35,293 nucleotides of DNA from Pseudomonadota bacterium (GTDB taxonomy: Bacteria; Pseudomonadota; Gammaproteobacteria; Pseudomonadales; Azotimanducaceae): positions 1-35,293 of the forward strand of contig JAQBYL010000002.1 of the NCBI GenBank assembly GCA_027622495.1, in the 5' to 3' direction. Each line of letters starts with the position of its first letter. Position 1 is the first letter of the stretch. Positions 19,784 through 29,746 of the stretch are shown here, in pieces. Below the pieces are notes generated by a model. It did no database searches and had not been told where the DNA came from. It saw nothing but the letters and a program-made list of their open reading frames with translations. Both the position numbers and the translations under genes were made by a program.

Positions 19784-20466
19784 AACCGGAGAAGATAGCA
19801 GAGCTCCCTGCGCCTCTTTCAGGACCGCCCCCTTCGAGTACACGAACCCGAACCCGCGGGCGCCTGACCGCCTCGCAGCGGCGCAGCCTCGAGGTGTTCG
19901 CTGCAAGCTGGCAGGTTGCCTCCGACGTTGTCTGGGCTTCGTCGTTCGAAAGGCCTGCTCCGATGGGTGTGGAAATCGGTTTCGGGATGGGGCCAGCGCT
20001 CATCGAGTGGGCGCAGACGGCACCTGCAATGAATCTGGTTGGCATCGAAATCTACCGCCCTGGAATCGGCGCGCTACTCGGATCCATCGAAAGTGCGGGC
20101 CTCACCAACGTTCGCGTCCTCGAAGGTGAGGCGAGCGGGTTACTCGAAACGAGTTTCGAGGCGGCGTCGATTGATGAGATCAGGATTTTCTTTCCAGACC
20201 CGTGGCCCAAGCGCAAGCATCACAAACGCAGATTGATTCAGCCGCACATGGTCGCGGTGATCGCCGACCGGCTCAAACCCGGTGGCCGGCTGTGGATGGC
20301 AACCGATTGGGCGGACTATGCGCAATGCATGACCAGGGTTGTGAGCGGGCAAAGCAACCTTCAGGCCGTGGACGCGACGGATCATCGGGTTCCCACGCGC
20401 TACGAAAGTCGGGGTCGAAGGCTCGGTCATCGGGTCTTCGATCTGGTCTATCAGAGAAAAGTCTGA
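19780..20466 (+). CDS. trmB: tRNA (guanine46-N7)-methyltransferase
   Basis: GVEIGFGMGPALIEWA, LVGIEIYRPGIGALL, FFPDPWPKRKHHKRRLIQ; ATGA overlap with the DUF423 stop. Confidence 0.95.
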   Translation: MKPEKIAELPAPLSGPPPSSTRTRTRGRLTASQRRSLEVFAASWQVASDVVWASSFERPAPMGVEIGFGMGPALIEWAQTAPAMNLVGIEIYRPGIGALLGSIESAGLTNVRVLEGEASGLLETSFEAASIDEIRIFFPDPWPKRKHHKRRLIQPHMVAVIADRLKPGGRLWMATDWADYAQCMTRVVSGQSNLQAVDATDHRVPTRYESRGRRLGHRVFDLVYQRKV

Positions 20467-21557
20467 AGCACCGCGTCCAGATGCCGGTAACCGAAGGCAG
20501 TGGTCGCAAAGCGGTCGGGCTGAACCAGACCCAGATCGACGTTTTTTTGCCAGGTTGGCAGCAGGTGTTCCAGAGCAAGACCCGTTGCCTCTTCAAAGCG
20601 CGTAAACGGCACACCGTCAACCAGGCGCAGCACATTCATCAGAAACTGGACCGGCACATCAGTGTGCGAGACACCGCTGGTCACGGTGTGGGTTGGGTCT
20701 GTCAGATACAGGCGTGGTGAGCGTGGTTTTTCAGTTCGCAACACCTGAACGCCAGAGCGCATACCGTGCGCACCGGCGCCTACCCCCAGATAGTCAGCGA
20801 AAGTCCAGTAGGTCAGATTGTGCCGGCAGCGTTTCCCCGGGCGCGCATAGGCGGAGACTTCGTAACGCGTAAAGTCTGCGTCCGCGAGCAGACGTACACC
20901 CTCGGTTTCCATTTCTTCAATAACATTATCCACCGGCAGCGGCGGCGGTCGGCCGGCGAACTCAGTTCGCGGTTCAATGGTCAGCTGATACCAGCTGATA
21001 TGGTCCGGCTCAAGATCAATTGCGATCTTGAGATCGAGCAGTGCCTGATCAGTGCTCTGCTGCGGTAAACCGTACATCAGATCAAGGTTGAGGTTAGTGA
21101 ACCCGGCGGCGCGGGCGTTTTGAACACAAGTCCTGGTCTCATCATTGCTGTGTATACGGCCCAGACGTTTGAGTGCTGCGTTGTCAAAACTCTGTGCACC
21201 GAAGCTCAGGCGATTGATCCCACTTGCCAGATAAGCTTCCCAGGAATGGTGCTCCGCAGTCCCAGGGTTGGCTTCCATGGTGACTTCCGCATTGGCAGCT
21301 AGATCTGCTGCGCTTAACAAAGAAGCAAACGTACTGGCGGAAAACAGGCTCGGGGTACCCCCACCGAAAAATACCGAACTGAAAACAGGCGGTCGCTGAT
21401 GGTGCAGATCCTTGTGCAGGGCAGCCAGGTATTCGGCTTCAGGCAACGCATCTTTCAACGGGTGGGAGTTGAAATCGCAGTAGGGGCACTTCTTAACGCA
21501 CCAGGGAAAATGAACGTACAGACCGGTGTCGGCAGACCGGCCGGTTGAGGTGGTCAT
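20451..21557 (-). CDS. hemW: Radical SAM heme chaperone HemW
   Basis: LYVHFPWCVKKCPYCDFNSH (radical SAM CX3CX2C), FFGGGTPSLFS, GLPQQSTDQALLDL; ATG at 21557. Confidence 0.94.
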   Translation of the reverse strand: MTTSTGRSADTGLYVHFPWCVKKCPYCDFNSHPLKDALPEAEYLAALHKDLHHQRPPVFSSVFFGGGTPSLFSASTFASLLSAADLAANAEVTMEANPGTAEHHSWEAYLASGINRLSFGAQSFDNAALKRLGRIHSNDETRTCVQNARAAGFTNLNLDLMYGLPQQSTDQALLDLKIAIDLEPDHISWYQLTIEPRTEFAGRPPPLPVDNVIEEMETEGVRLLADADFTRYEVSAYARPGKRCRHNLTYWTFADYLGVGAGAHGMRSGVQVLRTEKPRSPRLYLTDPTHTVTSGVSHTDVPVQFLMNVLRLVDGVPFTRFEEATGLALEHLLPTWQKNVDLGLVQPDRFATTAFGYRHLDAVLQTFL

Positions 21558-22210
21558 GACGTTTTCTGCAACGCCTGACAAAGGATCGCAGCAGCCTGAC
21601 CACGATGGCTGATCTGGTTTTTTACGACCGGGTCGAGCTGCGCTGCGGTCAATTTCCGATCTGGCAGATAAAACACTGGATCGTAGCCAAATCCGCTGCT
21701 GCCTTGTGGTTCACTCAGTACCTGCCCATGCCAGGCCGCAGTTGCGATCAGCGGACACGGATCGTTGGCGTGGCGCATATACACCAGCGCGCAAAAAAAG
21801 TAGGCAGAACGGTCCTGGTGGTCTGCAAGGGCACTTAATAGCGCGCGGTTGTTGGCGGCGTCAGTCGTTTCAGTGGTTAAAGTTTCATGAGTCAGTGTTT
21901 CAGGGGGCGCCGGATCTGCTGACTTTGCAGTCCCTGCAGATCTCGCAGCATAACGGGCCGAGTAGATACCAGGGGCACCGTCCAAAGCGTTCACCACCAG
22001 ACCTGAGTCATCAGCGATGGCGGGCAGACCGGATTCGTGGCTGACATGCCGCGCCTTAAGGAGCGCATTTTCGACGAAGGTCAGGCCGGTCTCATCGATG
22101 CTTTCGATGTTGTATGCGTTCTGGTTGTGCAGCTCGATGTTCGCTTTGGCAAGGATCAACCCCAGCTCACGGAGCTTGTTCGCGTTCTGGCTTGCCAGGA
22201 CGACTTGCAT
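21554..22210 (-). CDS. rdgB: RdgB/HAM1 family non-canonical purine NTP pyrophosphatase
   Basis: VVLASQNANKLREL, ADDSGLVVNALDGAPGIYSARYA, GSSGFGYDPVFYLP, NQISHRGQA. Confidence 0.95.
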   Translation of the reverse strand: MQVVLASQNANKLRELGLILAKANIELHNQNAYNIESIDETGLTFVENALLKARHVSHESGLPAIADDSGLVVNALDGAPGIYSARYAARSAGTAKSADPAPPETLTHETLTTETTDAANNRALLSALADHQDRSAYFFCALVYMRHANDPCPLIATAAWHGQVLSEPQGSSGFGYDPVFYLPDRKLTAAQLDPVVKNQISHRGQAAAILCQALQKTS

Positions 22211-22626
22211 TATTCGTCCCAGTACAGGGTCTGATTGAATCGAACGGTCAGGGGGGGCGAGTTCTCGGGCGTTACCTTGAGGTCAAAGCGGAGCAGTTCC
22301 TGATCGGTGTAACGCAAAGTCGCAATATAATAGATGGCACTGCCTTCGGTGATCTTTCGAAAACTTAACCCCAGAGCCTGACCCAGCAGGTTGGTTGCAT
22401 GGCCACTGACACTTGCGTTGGCTGGTTTGTCATCAACATCCAGCAGAGTGATATTGATCGCCCCCACATCGCGGCTGCGTTTTATAGAGTAGAGTGCGGC
22501 GATGGGGGGTTTTAAGAAGGTCGACGGAAAAGCCGAGTAATGGACCTTCCAGTCACCGAACACCTGAACCTGTTCTGCGTTCGCGGTGAGTGGTGCCAGC
22601 AGAGCAAGCGCGAGCCAAAACCTCAT
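22210..22626 (-). CDS. DUF4426-like domain-containing protein
   Basis: Signal peptide-like N-terminus [53 protein letters not shown]; lies between metW and rdgB as in Pseudomonas-type genomes. Confidence 0.78.
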   Translation of the reverse strand: MRFWLALALLAPLTANAEQVQVFGDWKVHYSAFPSTFLKPPIAALYSIKRSRDVGAINITLLDVDDKPANASVSGHATNLLGQALGLSFRKITEGSAIYYIATLRYTDQELLRFDLKVTPENSPPLTVRFNQTLYWDE

Positions 22627-23225
22627 CTTCGTTTCTCACGACCCAGACGATAGAAGGCAAGCGTGCCAAAGACGTTGGGAAAGCGATTGATCAGCAGGCC
22701 GTTCTGATAGCGTGCATCAACCACGAAACGCTCGATGATGCGAAAACCCTCCTGCAGACACAAACCCTCAAAGTCGGCGAATGTGCACAAATGAATATTG
22801 GGTGTGTCGTACCAGCTGTGCGGAAGATGCTCGGCGACCGGCATTTTACCTTTGAACAGAAGATGCAGCCGGCAGCGCCAGTGACCGAAGTTAGGAAACG
22901 TCACCACACACTCTTCGGCGATCCGCAGCATTTCGTGCACCAAGAGGTGTGGCGACTGCACTGACTGAAGTGTTTCGGTCATCACCACCATGTCGAAACT
23001 GTCGCTCTGAAAGTTTGCGATCCCCTTGTCCAGGTCCTGCTCCAGAACATTCACCCCCTTTGCAAAACAGGTGGCGATATTGCTCGGGTCGACGTCCAGG
23101 CCATAACCGTTGACCTGTTTGTCATTCTGCAGGTGGGCGAGCAGATCACCTTCTCCGCAGCCCAGGTCGAGAACCCGCGCTCCCGGGTTGACGCGATCGG
23201 CAATAATCTGCAGATCAGCGCGCAT
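22623..23225 (-). CDS. metW: Methionine biosynthesis protein MetW
   Basis: [59 protein letters not shown]; longer start at 23267 possible. Confidence 0.94.
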   Translation of the reverse strand: MRADLQIIADRVNPGARVLDLGCGEGDLLAHLQNDKQVNGYGLDVDPSNIATCFAKGVNVLEQDLDKGIANFQSDSFDMVVMTETLQSVQSPHLLVHEMLRIAEECVVTFPNFGHWRCRLHLLFKGKMPVAEHLPHSWYDTPNIHLCTFADFEGLCLQEGFRIIERFVVDARYQNGLLINRFPNVFGTLAFYRLGREKRR

Positions 23226-24393
23226 CGGGTATCTGTGCACTGGTGCAGGCGCCAACTTCATCGGCAACCTGGTTCATCCAGATCCCGAATGCTTCGGTAT
23301 AACGATCGATAGGGAGCAGAAACGAGTCGTGGCCGTGATCGGATTGAATGATCGCGCTGGCGACGTTCTTTCGCGCACGAACCAGGGCATCGACGATCTC
23401 GGTTGACCGATGGGTCGAAAAGCGCCAGTCCGAAGGGAAAGAAAGCACCAGAAACTTGCACTGCGCCTGTGCCAGAGCGCGATCGAGGCTATCGTCAAAA
23501 TCCCGAGCAGGATCAAAATAGTCGAGTGCCCGGGTCATCAGCAGATAGGTATTCGCGTCGAAGTGTCTGGAAAAAGCGCGGCCCTGATAATGCAGATAAC
23601 TTTCGACCTGAAACTCCACGTTGGTTGCGGACGCAATATCACCGGATTTGATCTCTCGGCCAAATTTTCGACCCATGCCGTCAGGACTTAAGTAGGTGAT
23701 GTGACCAACCATTCGGGCAAGACCAAGGCCGCGGTCGGGGTTGGTGTTTTCATGGGCATAGTAGCCATTCCGAAAATCCGGATCCGAGGTGATGGCGTGC
23801 CGCGCTACTTCGTTGAAAGCGATGTTTTGTGCCGAGAGCTTGGCGGCGCAGGCGATCAGGACAGCGGCGTGCACGCGTTCGGGGTGGCTGATCGCCCACT
23901 GCATGGCCTGCATGCCCCCGAGACTTCCGCCAACGATGGCTGCGAACTTCTCAATCTTAAGATGATTGGCAAGCAAGGCCTGGCTTTCCACCCAGTCATT
24001 GACCGTGACGGTGGGGAACAAGGGGCCGAACTGTTGACCGGTGTCTTTATTGATTGTGCGCGGACCGGTGGATCCGGAACAGCCGCCGAGATTGTTGCAG
24101 CTGACAACGTAAAACCGATTGGTGTCGATGGCCTTGCCAGGACCGATACAGACGTCCCACCAGCCGGGTTTGGCATCGTCCACGCTGTGAAAGCCGGCGG
24201 CGTGGTGATCACCGGAAAGAGCGTGGCAGATCAGCACCGCATTGTTGCGATCGCTGTTGAGCGTTCCATAGGTTTCGTAAACCAGCTCAAAGCCATGCAG
24301 AACCCGATCGCACTGCAAGGTGAAATCATCGGGATGCACGAAGGCTGCGGGCTTGACGACCCCTACAGAATCCGCTGGAAGCGCGCTGGGCAT
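23215..24393 (-). CDS. metX: Homoserine O-acyltransferase MetX (acetyl- or succinyl-)
   Basis: [20 protein letters not shown], catalytic-elbow [14 protein letters not shown]-terminal [12 protein letters not shown] track extends to 25143 but ATG at 24393 is the plausible start. Confidence 0.94.
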   Translation of the reverse strand: MPSALPADSVGVVKPAAFVHPDDFTLQCDRVLHGFELVYETYGTLNSDRNNAVLICHALSGDHHAAGFHSVDDAKPGWWDVCIGPGKAIDTNRFYVVSCNNLGGCSGSTGPRTINKDTGQQFGPLFPTVTVNDWVESQALLANHLKIEKFAAIVGGSLGGMQAMQWAISHPERVHAAVLIACAAKLSAQNIAFNEVARHAITSDPDFRNGYYAHENTNPDRGLGLARMVGHITYLSPDGMGRKFGREIKSGDIASATNVEFQVESYLHYQGRAFSRHFDANTYLLMTRALDYFDPARDFDDSLDRALAQAQCKFLVLSFPSDWRFSTHRSTEIVDALVRARKNVASAIIQSDHGHDSFLLPIDRYTEAFGIWMNQVADEVGACTSAQIPDAR

Positions 24394-24398
24394 GGAGG

Positions 24399-24950
24399 TT
24401 AAAGGACCGCCTGAAACAATGTCGGCAACAGGCGTTCGATGATGCCGATCACGAGGAAAATCAGAATGGGCGAGAAGTCGATACCGCCAAGCGCCGGGAT
24501 CAGACGCCGGGCCGGAGCAAGCAGCGGTTCGGTGATCTGCTGAAGGAGCATCAACGCAGGGTGATAGTTGCCGGGCGCGATGAAGCTCACCACGATCACG
24601 ATCAGGATCGACCACTTGAAAACCGACAGGAGCAGCAGCAGAACGTGCAGCAGCCCCTGCCCGATGAGGGCCACAATACTGCCGGTGTACGCGTTGGCGA
24701 TCAGGGTGAGGGTGAAGAGCATCAGCATTGCAGTCAGCCAGGCAGCGACGAATGCCGCGATGTCCAGATTCTTGTAGCCAGGCAGCATTGCGCGCAGTGG
24801 TTTGAGCACCGGATCGGTGACCTTGGTAATGCCCTGGCTGATCGGATTGTAAAAGTCGGCGCGACAGGCCTGCAGCAGAAAGCGGGCGACAAACAGAAAG
24901 CTCGCAATCTCGAATAGAAAGCGGATGACGTAATGCAGCGCGTCGTTCAT
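24399..24950 (-). CDS. yggT: YggT family membrane protein
   Basis: Duplicated hydrophobic module [36 protein letters not shown] ... [38 protein letters not shown]. Confidence 0.93.
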   Translation of the reverse strand: MNDALHYVIRFLFEIASFLFVARFLLQACRADFYNPISQGITKVTDPVLKPLRAMLPGYKNLDIAAFVAAWLTAMLMLFTLTLIANAYTGSIVALIGQGLLHVLLLLLSVFKWSILIVIVVSFIAPGNYHPALMLLQQITEPLLAPARRLIPALGGIDFSPILIFLVIGIIERLLPTLFQAVL

Positions 24951-25765
24951 GGTTGTCCAAATTCCCGAGCCAGTTCTTGTGCACGTAGCGCCGCGTTCCT
25001 GACGGCATCTTCAATGTGTCGCGCCACGTCCGCCGCCGCCAGAGTATTGAGTGCGCGCTCGGTGGTTCCCCCTGGGGAGGTGACATTGACGCGCAGTGTA
25101 GCGGGTTGTGTATCCCCCTCGCGAGCCATAAGCGCTGCACCATAAGCAGTCTCGATGGTCAGTTCACGCGCGAGCTCGTGGGTTAAACCAAGATCGACGC
25201 CTGCCTTGATCATTGCTTCCATCACATAAAAAAAGTACGCAGGCCCACTGCCGGAGACCGCCGTGACCGCATCGATCTGTGTTTCATCCGCGACCCATAC
25301 CGTTTTGCCCGCCGCCTTCAGAATCCGGTCCGCTACTTCACGCGCCCTTGCGTCCACCGCCGCGTTAGCGATGAGGGCGGTGATACCAGCGCGCAGCAGG
25401 GCGGGTGTATTGGGCATGCAGCGAACGACTGGCTGACCCGCCGGACACCAGCTCTCGATGCTGGCGATCGGCACACCCGCACAGATCGAGATGATGAGCT
25501 GATTGGGTTGAAGATCCGGTAGTGCGGTTAAGACCTGACCGAGGACCTGTGGTTTTACCGCGGCCACCACCACGTCTGCGCCTCTTACCATCAGAGTATT
25601 GTCTTCGCTTACGGTAACGCCGAGTGCGGCAAGTGCTTCGCGCTGGGCGGGCACCGGATCGGCGGCGCGTAAGCCCGAGGGCGGATGCTGGTCTGCCAGC
25701 AGGCCGCGGATGAGACTCGATGCCATGTTACCGGCACCAATGAAACAGATGGTCGGTGGATTCAA
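24947..25765 (-). CDS. proC: Pyrroline-5-carboxylate reductase
   Basis: [58 protein letters not shown] start. Confidence 0.96.
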   Translation of the reverse strand: MNPPTICFIGAGNMASSLIRGLLADQHPPSGLRAADPVPAQREALAALGVTVSEDNTLMVRGADVVVAAVKPQVLGQVLTALPDLQPNQLIISICAGVPIASIESWCPAGQPVVRCMPNTPALLRAGITALIANAAVDARAREVADRILKAAGKTVWVADETQIDAVTAVSGSGPAYFFYVMEAMIKAGVDLGLTHELARELTIETAYGAALMAREGDTQPATLRVNVTSPGGTTERALNTLAAADVARHIEDAVRNAALRAQELAREFGQP

Positions 25766-25774
25766 ATGTTCGCC

Positions 25775-26473
25775 TCAGTCAGTTCGTTCGCCAAAGATTG
25801 CCGTGCCGATCCGGACCAGTGTCGATCCGGCTGCAACGGCCATGTTCAGATCCTGGGTCATGCCCATGGACAGTGTATCCCACGCCGGGCTCATGCTTAA
25901 CGCAACCGTATCGAAGAGCGCCCGCATTTGCCGGAAGCTGCCGGCAGCATCGCCGGCTTCTGAGAGAATGGTCATGAGCCCGCGCAGCTTGAGATTGGGC
26001 AGATCCACAATGGCCGCGATCAATTCATCCAGATCTTCACTGAGCACGCCGGATTTGGCCGGGTCATTGTCGATATTGACCTGCAGGCAGACATTCAGCG
26101 GCGCACCCGCTCCACGTTGTTGACTCAAGCGCTGCGCAATCTTGACCCGGCTCACGGTGTGAACCCAGTCGAAGTGCGCGGCGATGGCGGCGGTTTTGTT
26201 GGACTGAATCGAGCCGATGTAGTGCCACACGAGGGGCAGGCCACTAAGCGCTCTGATTTTCGAGAGCGCTTCCTGAAGATAGTTCTCGCCGAATTCTGTC
26301 AGACCTGCCCGATAGGCTTTTTGCACCGTATCGGCTGACTGGGTCTTTGAGGCAGCCACAAGCCGCACCGCCTGACGGGGTCGACCCGCGCTGTGACAGG
26401 CTGCAGAGATCTCACCCTCAACGACCCTGATCCGGGCTTCGAGGGTATTTTGCAGGTGAGAGGTAGCCCCCAT
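25775..26473 (-). CDS. yggS: PLP homeostasis protein (YggS family)
   Basis: VRLVAASKTQSADTVQKAYRAGLTEFGENYLQEAL, WHYIGSIQSNKT, LSMGMTQDLNMAVAAGSTLVRIGTAIFG; adjacent to proC. Confidence 0.94.
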   Translation of the reverse strand: MGATSHLQNTLEARIRVVEGEISAACHSAGRPRQAVRLVAASKTQSADTVQKAYRAGLTEFGENYLQEALSKIRALSGLPLVWHYIGSIQSNKTAAIAAHFDWVHTVSRVKIAQRLSQQRGAGAPLNVCLQVNIDNDPAKSGVLSEDLDELIAAIVDLPNLKLRGLMTILSEAGDAAGSFRQMRALFDTVALSMSPAWDTLSMGMTQDLNMAVAAGSTLVRIGTAIFGERTD

Positions 26474-26605
26474 CAAACCCGCCAACTTTGTCGCATATTT
26501 CGCACGTGGACTCGCTCATAAGACCCGGATCGTGGTGCATCCTGAGTATTGAGAATAGTATAGCCGCGGATTTGCTGAGTCCTTACAAGCTGACAAGGAT
26601 TGCTG

Positions 26606-27640
26606 ATGGATATCACTGAACTTCTGGCGTTCAGCGCCAAACAAGGCGCATCGGACCTGCACTTGAGTGCCGGGTTGCCGCCCATGATCCGGGTTGATGG
26701 TGATGTTCGACGCATCAATCTACCGGCGCTCGAACACACTGAAGTACATGGTCTCATCTACGAGATCATGAACGACAAACAACGCAAGGACTTCGAAGAA
26801 TTCCTCGAAGCCGACTTCTCTTTCGAAGTTCCTGGTGTCGCGCGCTTTCGTGTCAACGCATTTAACCAGAACCGCGGTGCCGGTGCGGTCTTCCGGACGA
26901 TCCCTTCGAAAGTTCTGACCATGGATGACCTCGGCATGGGGCAGGTATTCAAGGATATCGCCATGGTGCCGCGTGGTCTGTGCCTGGTGACCGGACCAAC
27001 TGGCTCCGGAAAGAGTACAACGCTTGCTGCCATGGTCGACTTTGTTAACGACAATCGTTACGACCATATCCTGACCATCGAAGACCCGATCGAATTTGTG
27101 CACGAATCCAAGAAGTGTCTGGTCAACCAGCGCGAAGTACACCGCGACACCCACGGCTTCAACGAAGCTCTGCGATCCGCCTTGCGTGAAGACCCCGACA
27201 TCATTCTGGTGGGCGAATTACGCGATCTCGAGACCATTCGTCTTGCGTTGACAGCGGCAGAAACCGGCCACCTGGTGTTCGGCACGCTGCATACGACCTC
27301 GGCCGCAAAAACCATCGACCGGGTGGTAGACGTGTTCCCGGCCCAAGAAAAAGAAATGATCCGTTCGATGCTCTCTGAATCGCTGCAGGCGGTGATCTCT
27401 CAGACCCTTCTAAAGAAGGTCAACGGCGGCCGGGTTGCCGCACACGAGATCATGATCGGCACAGCGGCAATACGGAACCTCATCCGTGAAGGCAAAGTCG
27501 CTCAGATGTATTCGGCCATTCAGACCGGCGGCGCTCTAGGCATGCAGACACTGGATCAGTGTCTTGAGGAACTGGTCGCCAAACGCTTGATCACCCGGGA
27601 CATCGCGCGGGAAAAAGCCAAACAACCAGACAACTTCTGA
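26606..27640 (+). CDS. pilT: Type IV pilus retraction ATPase PilT
   Basis: MDITELLAFSAKQGASDLHLSAGLPPMIRVDGD, Walker A GPTGSGKSTTLAAM, AIRNLIREGKVAQMYSAIQTG. Confidence 0.97.
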   Translation: MDITELLAFSAKQGASDLHLSAGLPPMIRVDGDVRRINLPALEHTEVHGLIYEIMNDKQRKDFEEFLEADFSFEVPGVARFRVNAFNQNRGAGAVFRTIPSKVLTMDDLGMGQVFKDIAMVPRGLCLVTGPTGSGKSTTLAAMVDFVNDNRYDHILTIEDPIEFVHESKKCLVNQREVHRDTHGFNEALRSALREDPDIILVGELRDLETIRLALTAAETGHLVFGTLHTTSAAKTIDRVVDVFPAQEKEMIRSMLSESLQAVISQTLLKKVNGGRVAAHEIMIGTAAIRNLIREGKVAQMYSAIQTGGALGMQTLDQCLEELVAKRLITRDIAREKAKQPDNF

Positions 27641-27655
27641 TCATCTGGAACAGGT

Positions 27656-28801
27656 ATGGAATTCGAAAAACTTCTCAAACTGGTGGTCGAGAAAGGCGGT
27701 TCGGACCTGTTCATCACGGCCGGCAAGCCCGCCATGATCAAGATCAACGGCAAACTGCAGCCCGCGACCAAGGGTGCTTTGTCACCTGAGCAGGCAAAGG
27801 ACGTCGTGCTCGGTGTCATGAATAAAGAGCAGCAGGAAGAATTTCTCAAACACCACGAGTGTAACTTCGCGATCAATACTCAAGGGCTCGGCCGCTTCCG
27901 GGTGAGTGCGTTCTTTCAGCGCAATCTGGTCGGCATGGTATTGCGTCGGATCGAAGTCAACATACCGCAGATCTCAGATCTGGGTTTGCCGGACATTCTC
28001 AAAACGCTTGCCATGACCAAACGCGGTCTCATCATCTTTGTCGGCGCCACCGGAACCGGTAAATCCACATCGCTTGCATCGATGATTGGTTATCGGAACG
28101 AACACTCCGACGGCCACATCATCAGTATTGAAGATCCCATCGAATTCATTCATCAGCACAAAGGCTGCATCATTACCCAGCGTGAGGTGGGGGTAGATAC
28201 CGAGAGTTTCGAGGTAGCACTCAAGAACACCCTGCGCCAGGCACCCGATGTGATCATGATCGGCGAGGTCAGGACCCGCGAAACCATGGAACATGCAGTT
28301 GCGTTTGCCGAAACCGGCCACCTGTGCCTGTGTACGCTGCACGCCAACAACGCTAACCAGGCGCTTGACCGGATCATCCATTTCTTTCCAAGCGACCGGC
28401 ATGACCAGGTGTGGATGGACCTGTCATTGAACCTGCGTGCCATGGTTGCTCAGCAGCTGGTGCCCACGGTCGACGGCCAGAGCCGCCGCGCAGTCATCGA
28501 GATCCTGATCAATTCACCTCTGGTGTCTGACCACATACGCAAAGGCGACGTGCACCTGCTGAAAGAATTGATGGCCAAGTCCAACGAAATTGGCATGCAG
28601 ACTTTCGACCAGGCCCTCTATCGGCTCTATGCGGAACGCGAGATCACTTATGAAGCGGCCCTTGCGCATGCGGACTCGCCGAACGATCTGCGTCTGATGA
28701 TCAGGCTTGCCGGCGACAGTGAAAATGATCTGGCTACAGACACCACTTCGTTCAGTCTTGAAGAAGACGAAGACGACGGTCTGGTCGCTTACCGGCGCTG
28801 A
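27656..28801 (+). CDS. pilU: PilT-dependent retraction ATPase paralogue PilU
   Basis: MEFEKLLKLVVEKGGSDLFITAGKPAMIKINGKLQP, Walker A GATGTGKSTSLASM, acidic C-terminal tail; tandem with pilT. Confidence 0.95.
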   Translation: MEFEKLLKLVVEKGGSDLFITAGKPAMIKINGKLQPATKGALSPEQAKDVVLGVMNKEQQEEFLKHHECNFAINTQGLGRFRVSAFFQRNLVGMVLRRIEVNIPQISDLGLPDILKTLAMTKRGLIIFVGATGTGKSTSLASMIGYRNEHSDGHIISIEDPIEFIHQHKGCIITQREVGVDTESFEVALKNTLRQAPDVIMIGEVRTRETMEHAVAFAETGHLCLCTLHANNANQALDRIIHFFPSDRHDQVWMDLSLNLRAMVAQQLVPTVDGQSRRAVIEILINSPLVSDHIRKGDVHLLKELMAKSNEIGMQTFDQALYRLYAEREITYEAALAHADSPNDLRLMIRLAGDSENDLATDTTSFSLEEDEDDGLVAYRR

Positions 28802-29178
28802 TTCAACCAGGTCTCGGCGATCACCTGAGCCGACACCGCATGACGGTCGTCGGCCGCACGCCAATCCGCTTCCTTAGAAGATAACCTTTCGTCGACCATT
28901 TCTACATGCACGGTGTAGCGGCGTTCAAGTTGGCGGGCAAACCTTCTGGCGGCAATGCTCATGTCGCTTTCGCTGTCGTCCATGTTCAGCGGTAGACCCA
29001 CCAGGGTGTAGACCGGTTGCCAGGTTTTAAAGAGCTCATCCAGGATCGGCCATTCGGGTTTGCCTGCTTTTGCACCGATTGTTTTAAGTGGCCGGGCTGT
29101 ACTGGTTATGGTCTGACCGAGCGCACAACCGATATAGCGCAAACCGAAATCAAAACACAGCAGGTAGCCGTCAGGCAT
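28789..29178 (-). CDS. ruvX: RuvX/YqgF family Holliday-junction resolvase-like / pre-16S rRNA nuclease
   Basis: LLCFDFGLRYIGCALGQ, VGLPLNMDDSES, VEMVDERLSSKEA; ATG at 29178. Confidence 0.92.
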   Translation of the reverse strand: MPDGYLLCFDFGLRYIGCALGQTITSTARPLKTIGAKAGKPEWPILDELFKTWQPVYTLVGLPLNMDDSESDMSIAARRFARQLERRYTVHVEMVDERLSSKEADWRAADDRHAVSAQVIAETWLNQRR

Positions 29179-29746
29179 GTCCTGCTTGACCCGCGATGAG
29201 GGAGAAGTTGATGCCGAGGAGTTGGGCCGCACGGGTGACTTTCTGATCGTCTTGAACATTAAAGATGACGTCCGCGGATCCAGGACAGGTCAGCCAGGCG
29301 TTTTGTTTGATCTCTTCTTCAAGCTGGCCTGCTCCCCAGCCAGAGTAGCCGAGCGCAATCAGGTAGTGTTCGGGCCCTTCATCCTGGCCAAGCCGTTCAA
29401 GCAGATCCACGGCGGTTGACAACATCAGACCGTTGTTGAGATCCATTGAAGTATCAAAGAGATCCATACGGCCGTCCATGCTTCGGGCGGAATGCAGAAC
29501 GAAGCCCTGCTCGGAGGCGACCGGGCCGCCTTCGTAAACGGGGGTCTGCAGCAGTCGATTGTCGGCTTTGAAACCGGCGTGGCTCAAAAGCTCAAACAGC
29601 GACATGTCTGTGCGTCGGTTGATCATGAGACCCATGGCACCATCCTCGGTGTGCTCACAGAGGTAGGTGATGGTGTCACCAAAGTAGGTGCCCAGCAGAT
29701 TCGGCATGGCCAGCAGGAACTGGTTTTTGAGCTGGCCTTCAGCCAC
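29171..29746 (-). CDS. yqgE: YqgE/AlgH family protein
   Basis: LKNQFLLAMPNLLGTYFGDTITYLCEHTEDGAMGLMINRRTD, ALGYSGWGAGQLEEEIKQNAWL; GTG start. Confidence 0.95.
   Translation of the reverse strand: MAEGQLKNQFLLAMPNLLGTYFGDTITYLCEHTEDGAMGLMINRRTDMSLFELLSHAGFKADNRLLQTPVYEGGPVASEQGFVLHSARSMDGRMDLFDTSMDLNNGLMLSTAVDLLERLGQDEGPEHYLIALGYSGWGAGQLEEEIKQNAWLTCPGSADVIFNVQDDQKVTRAAQLLGINFSLIAGQAGHA

Noticed and set aside
24394-25143. N-terminal extension of the metX ORF (642-aa call)
   Set aside because: Overlaps yggT and proC on the same strand in another frame; MetX homology begins at about 24393, so the extension is an open frame without coding support
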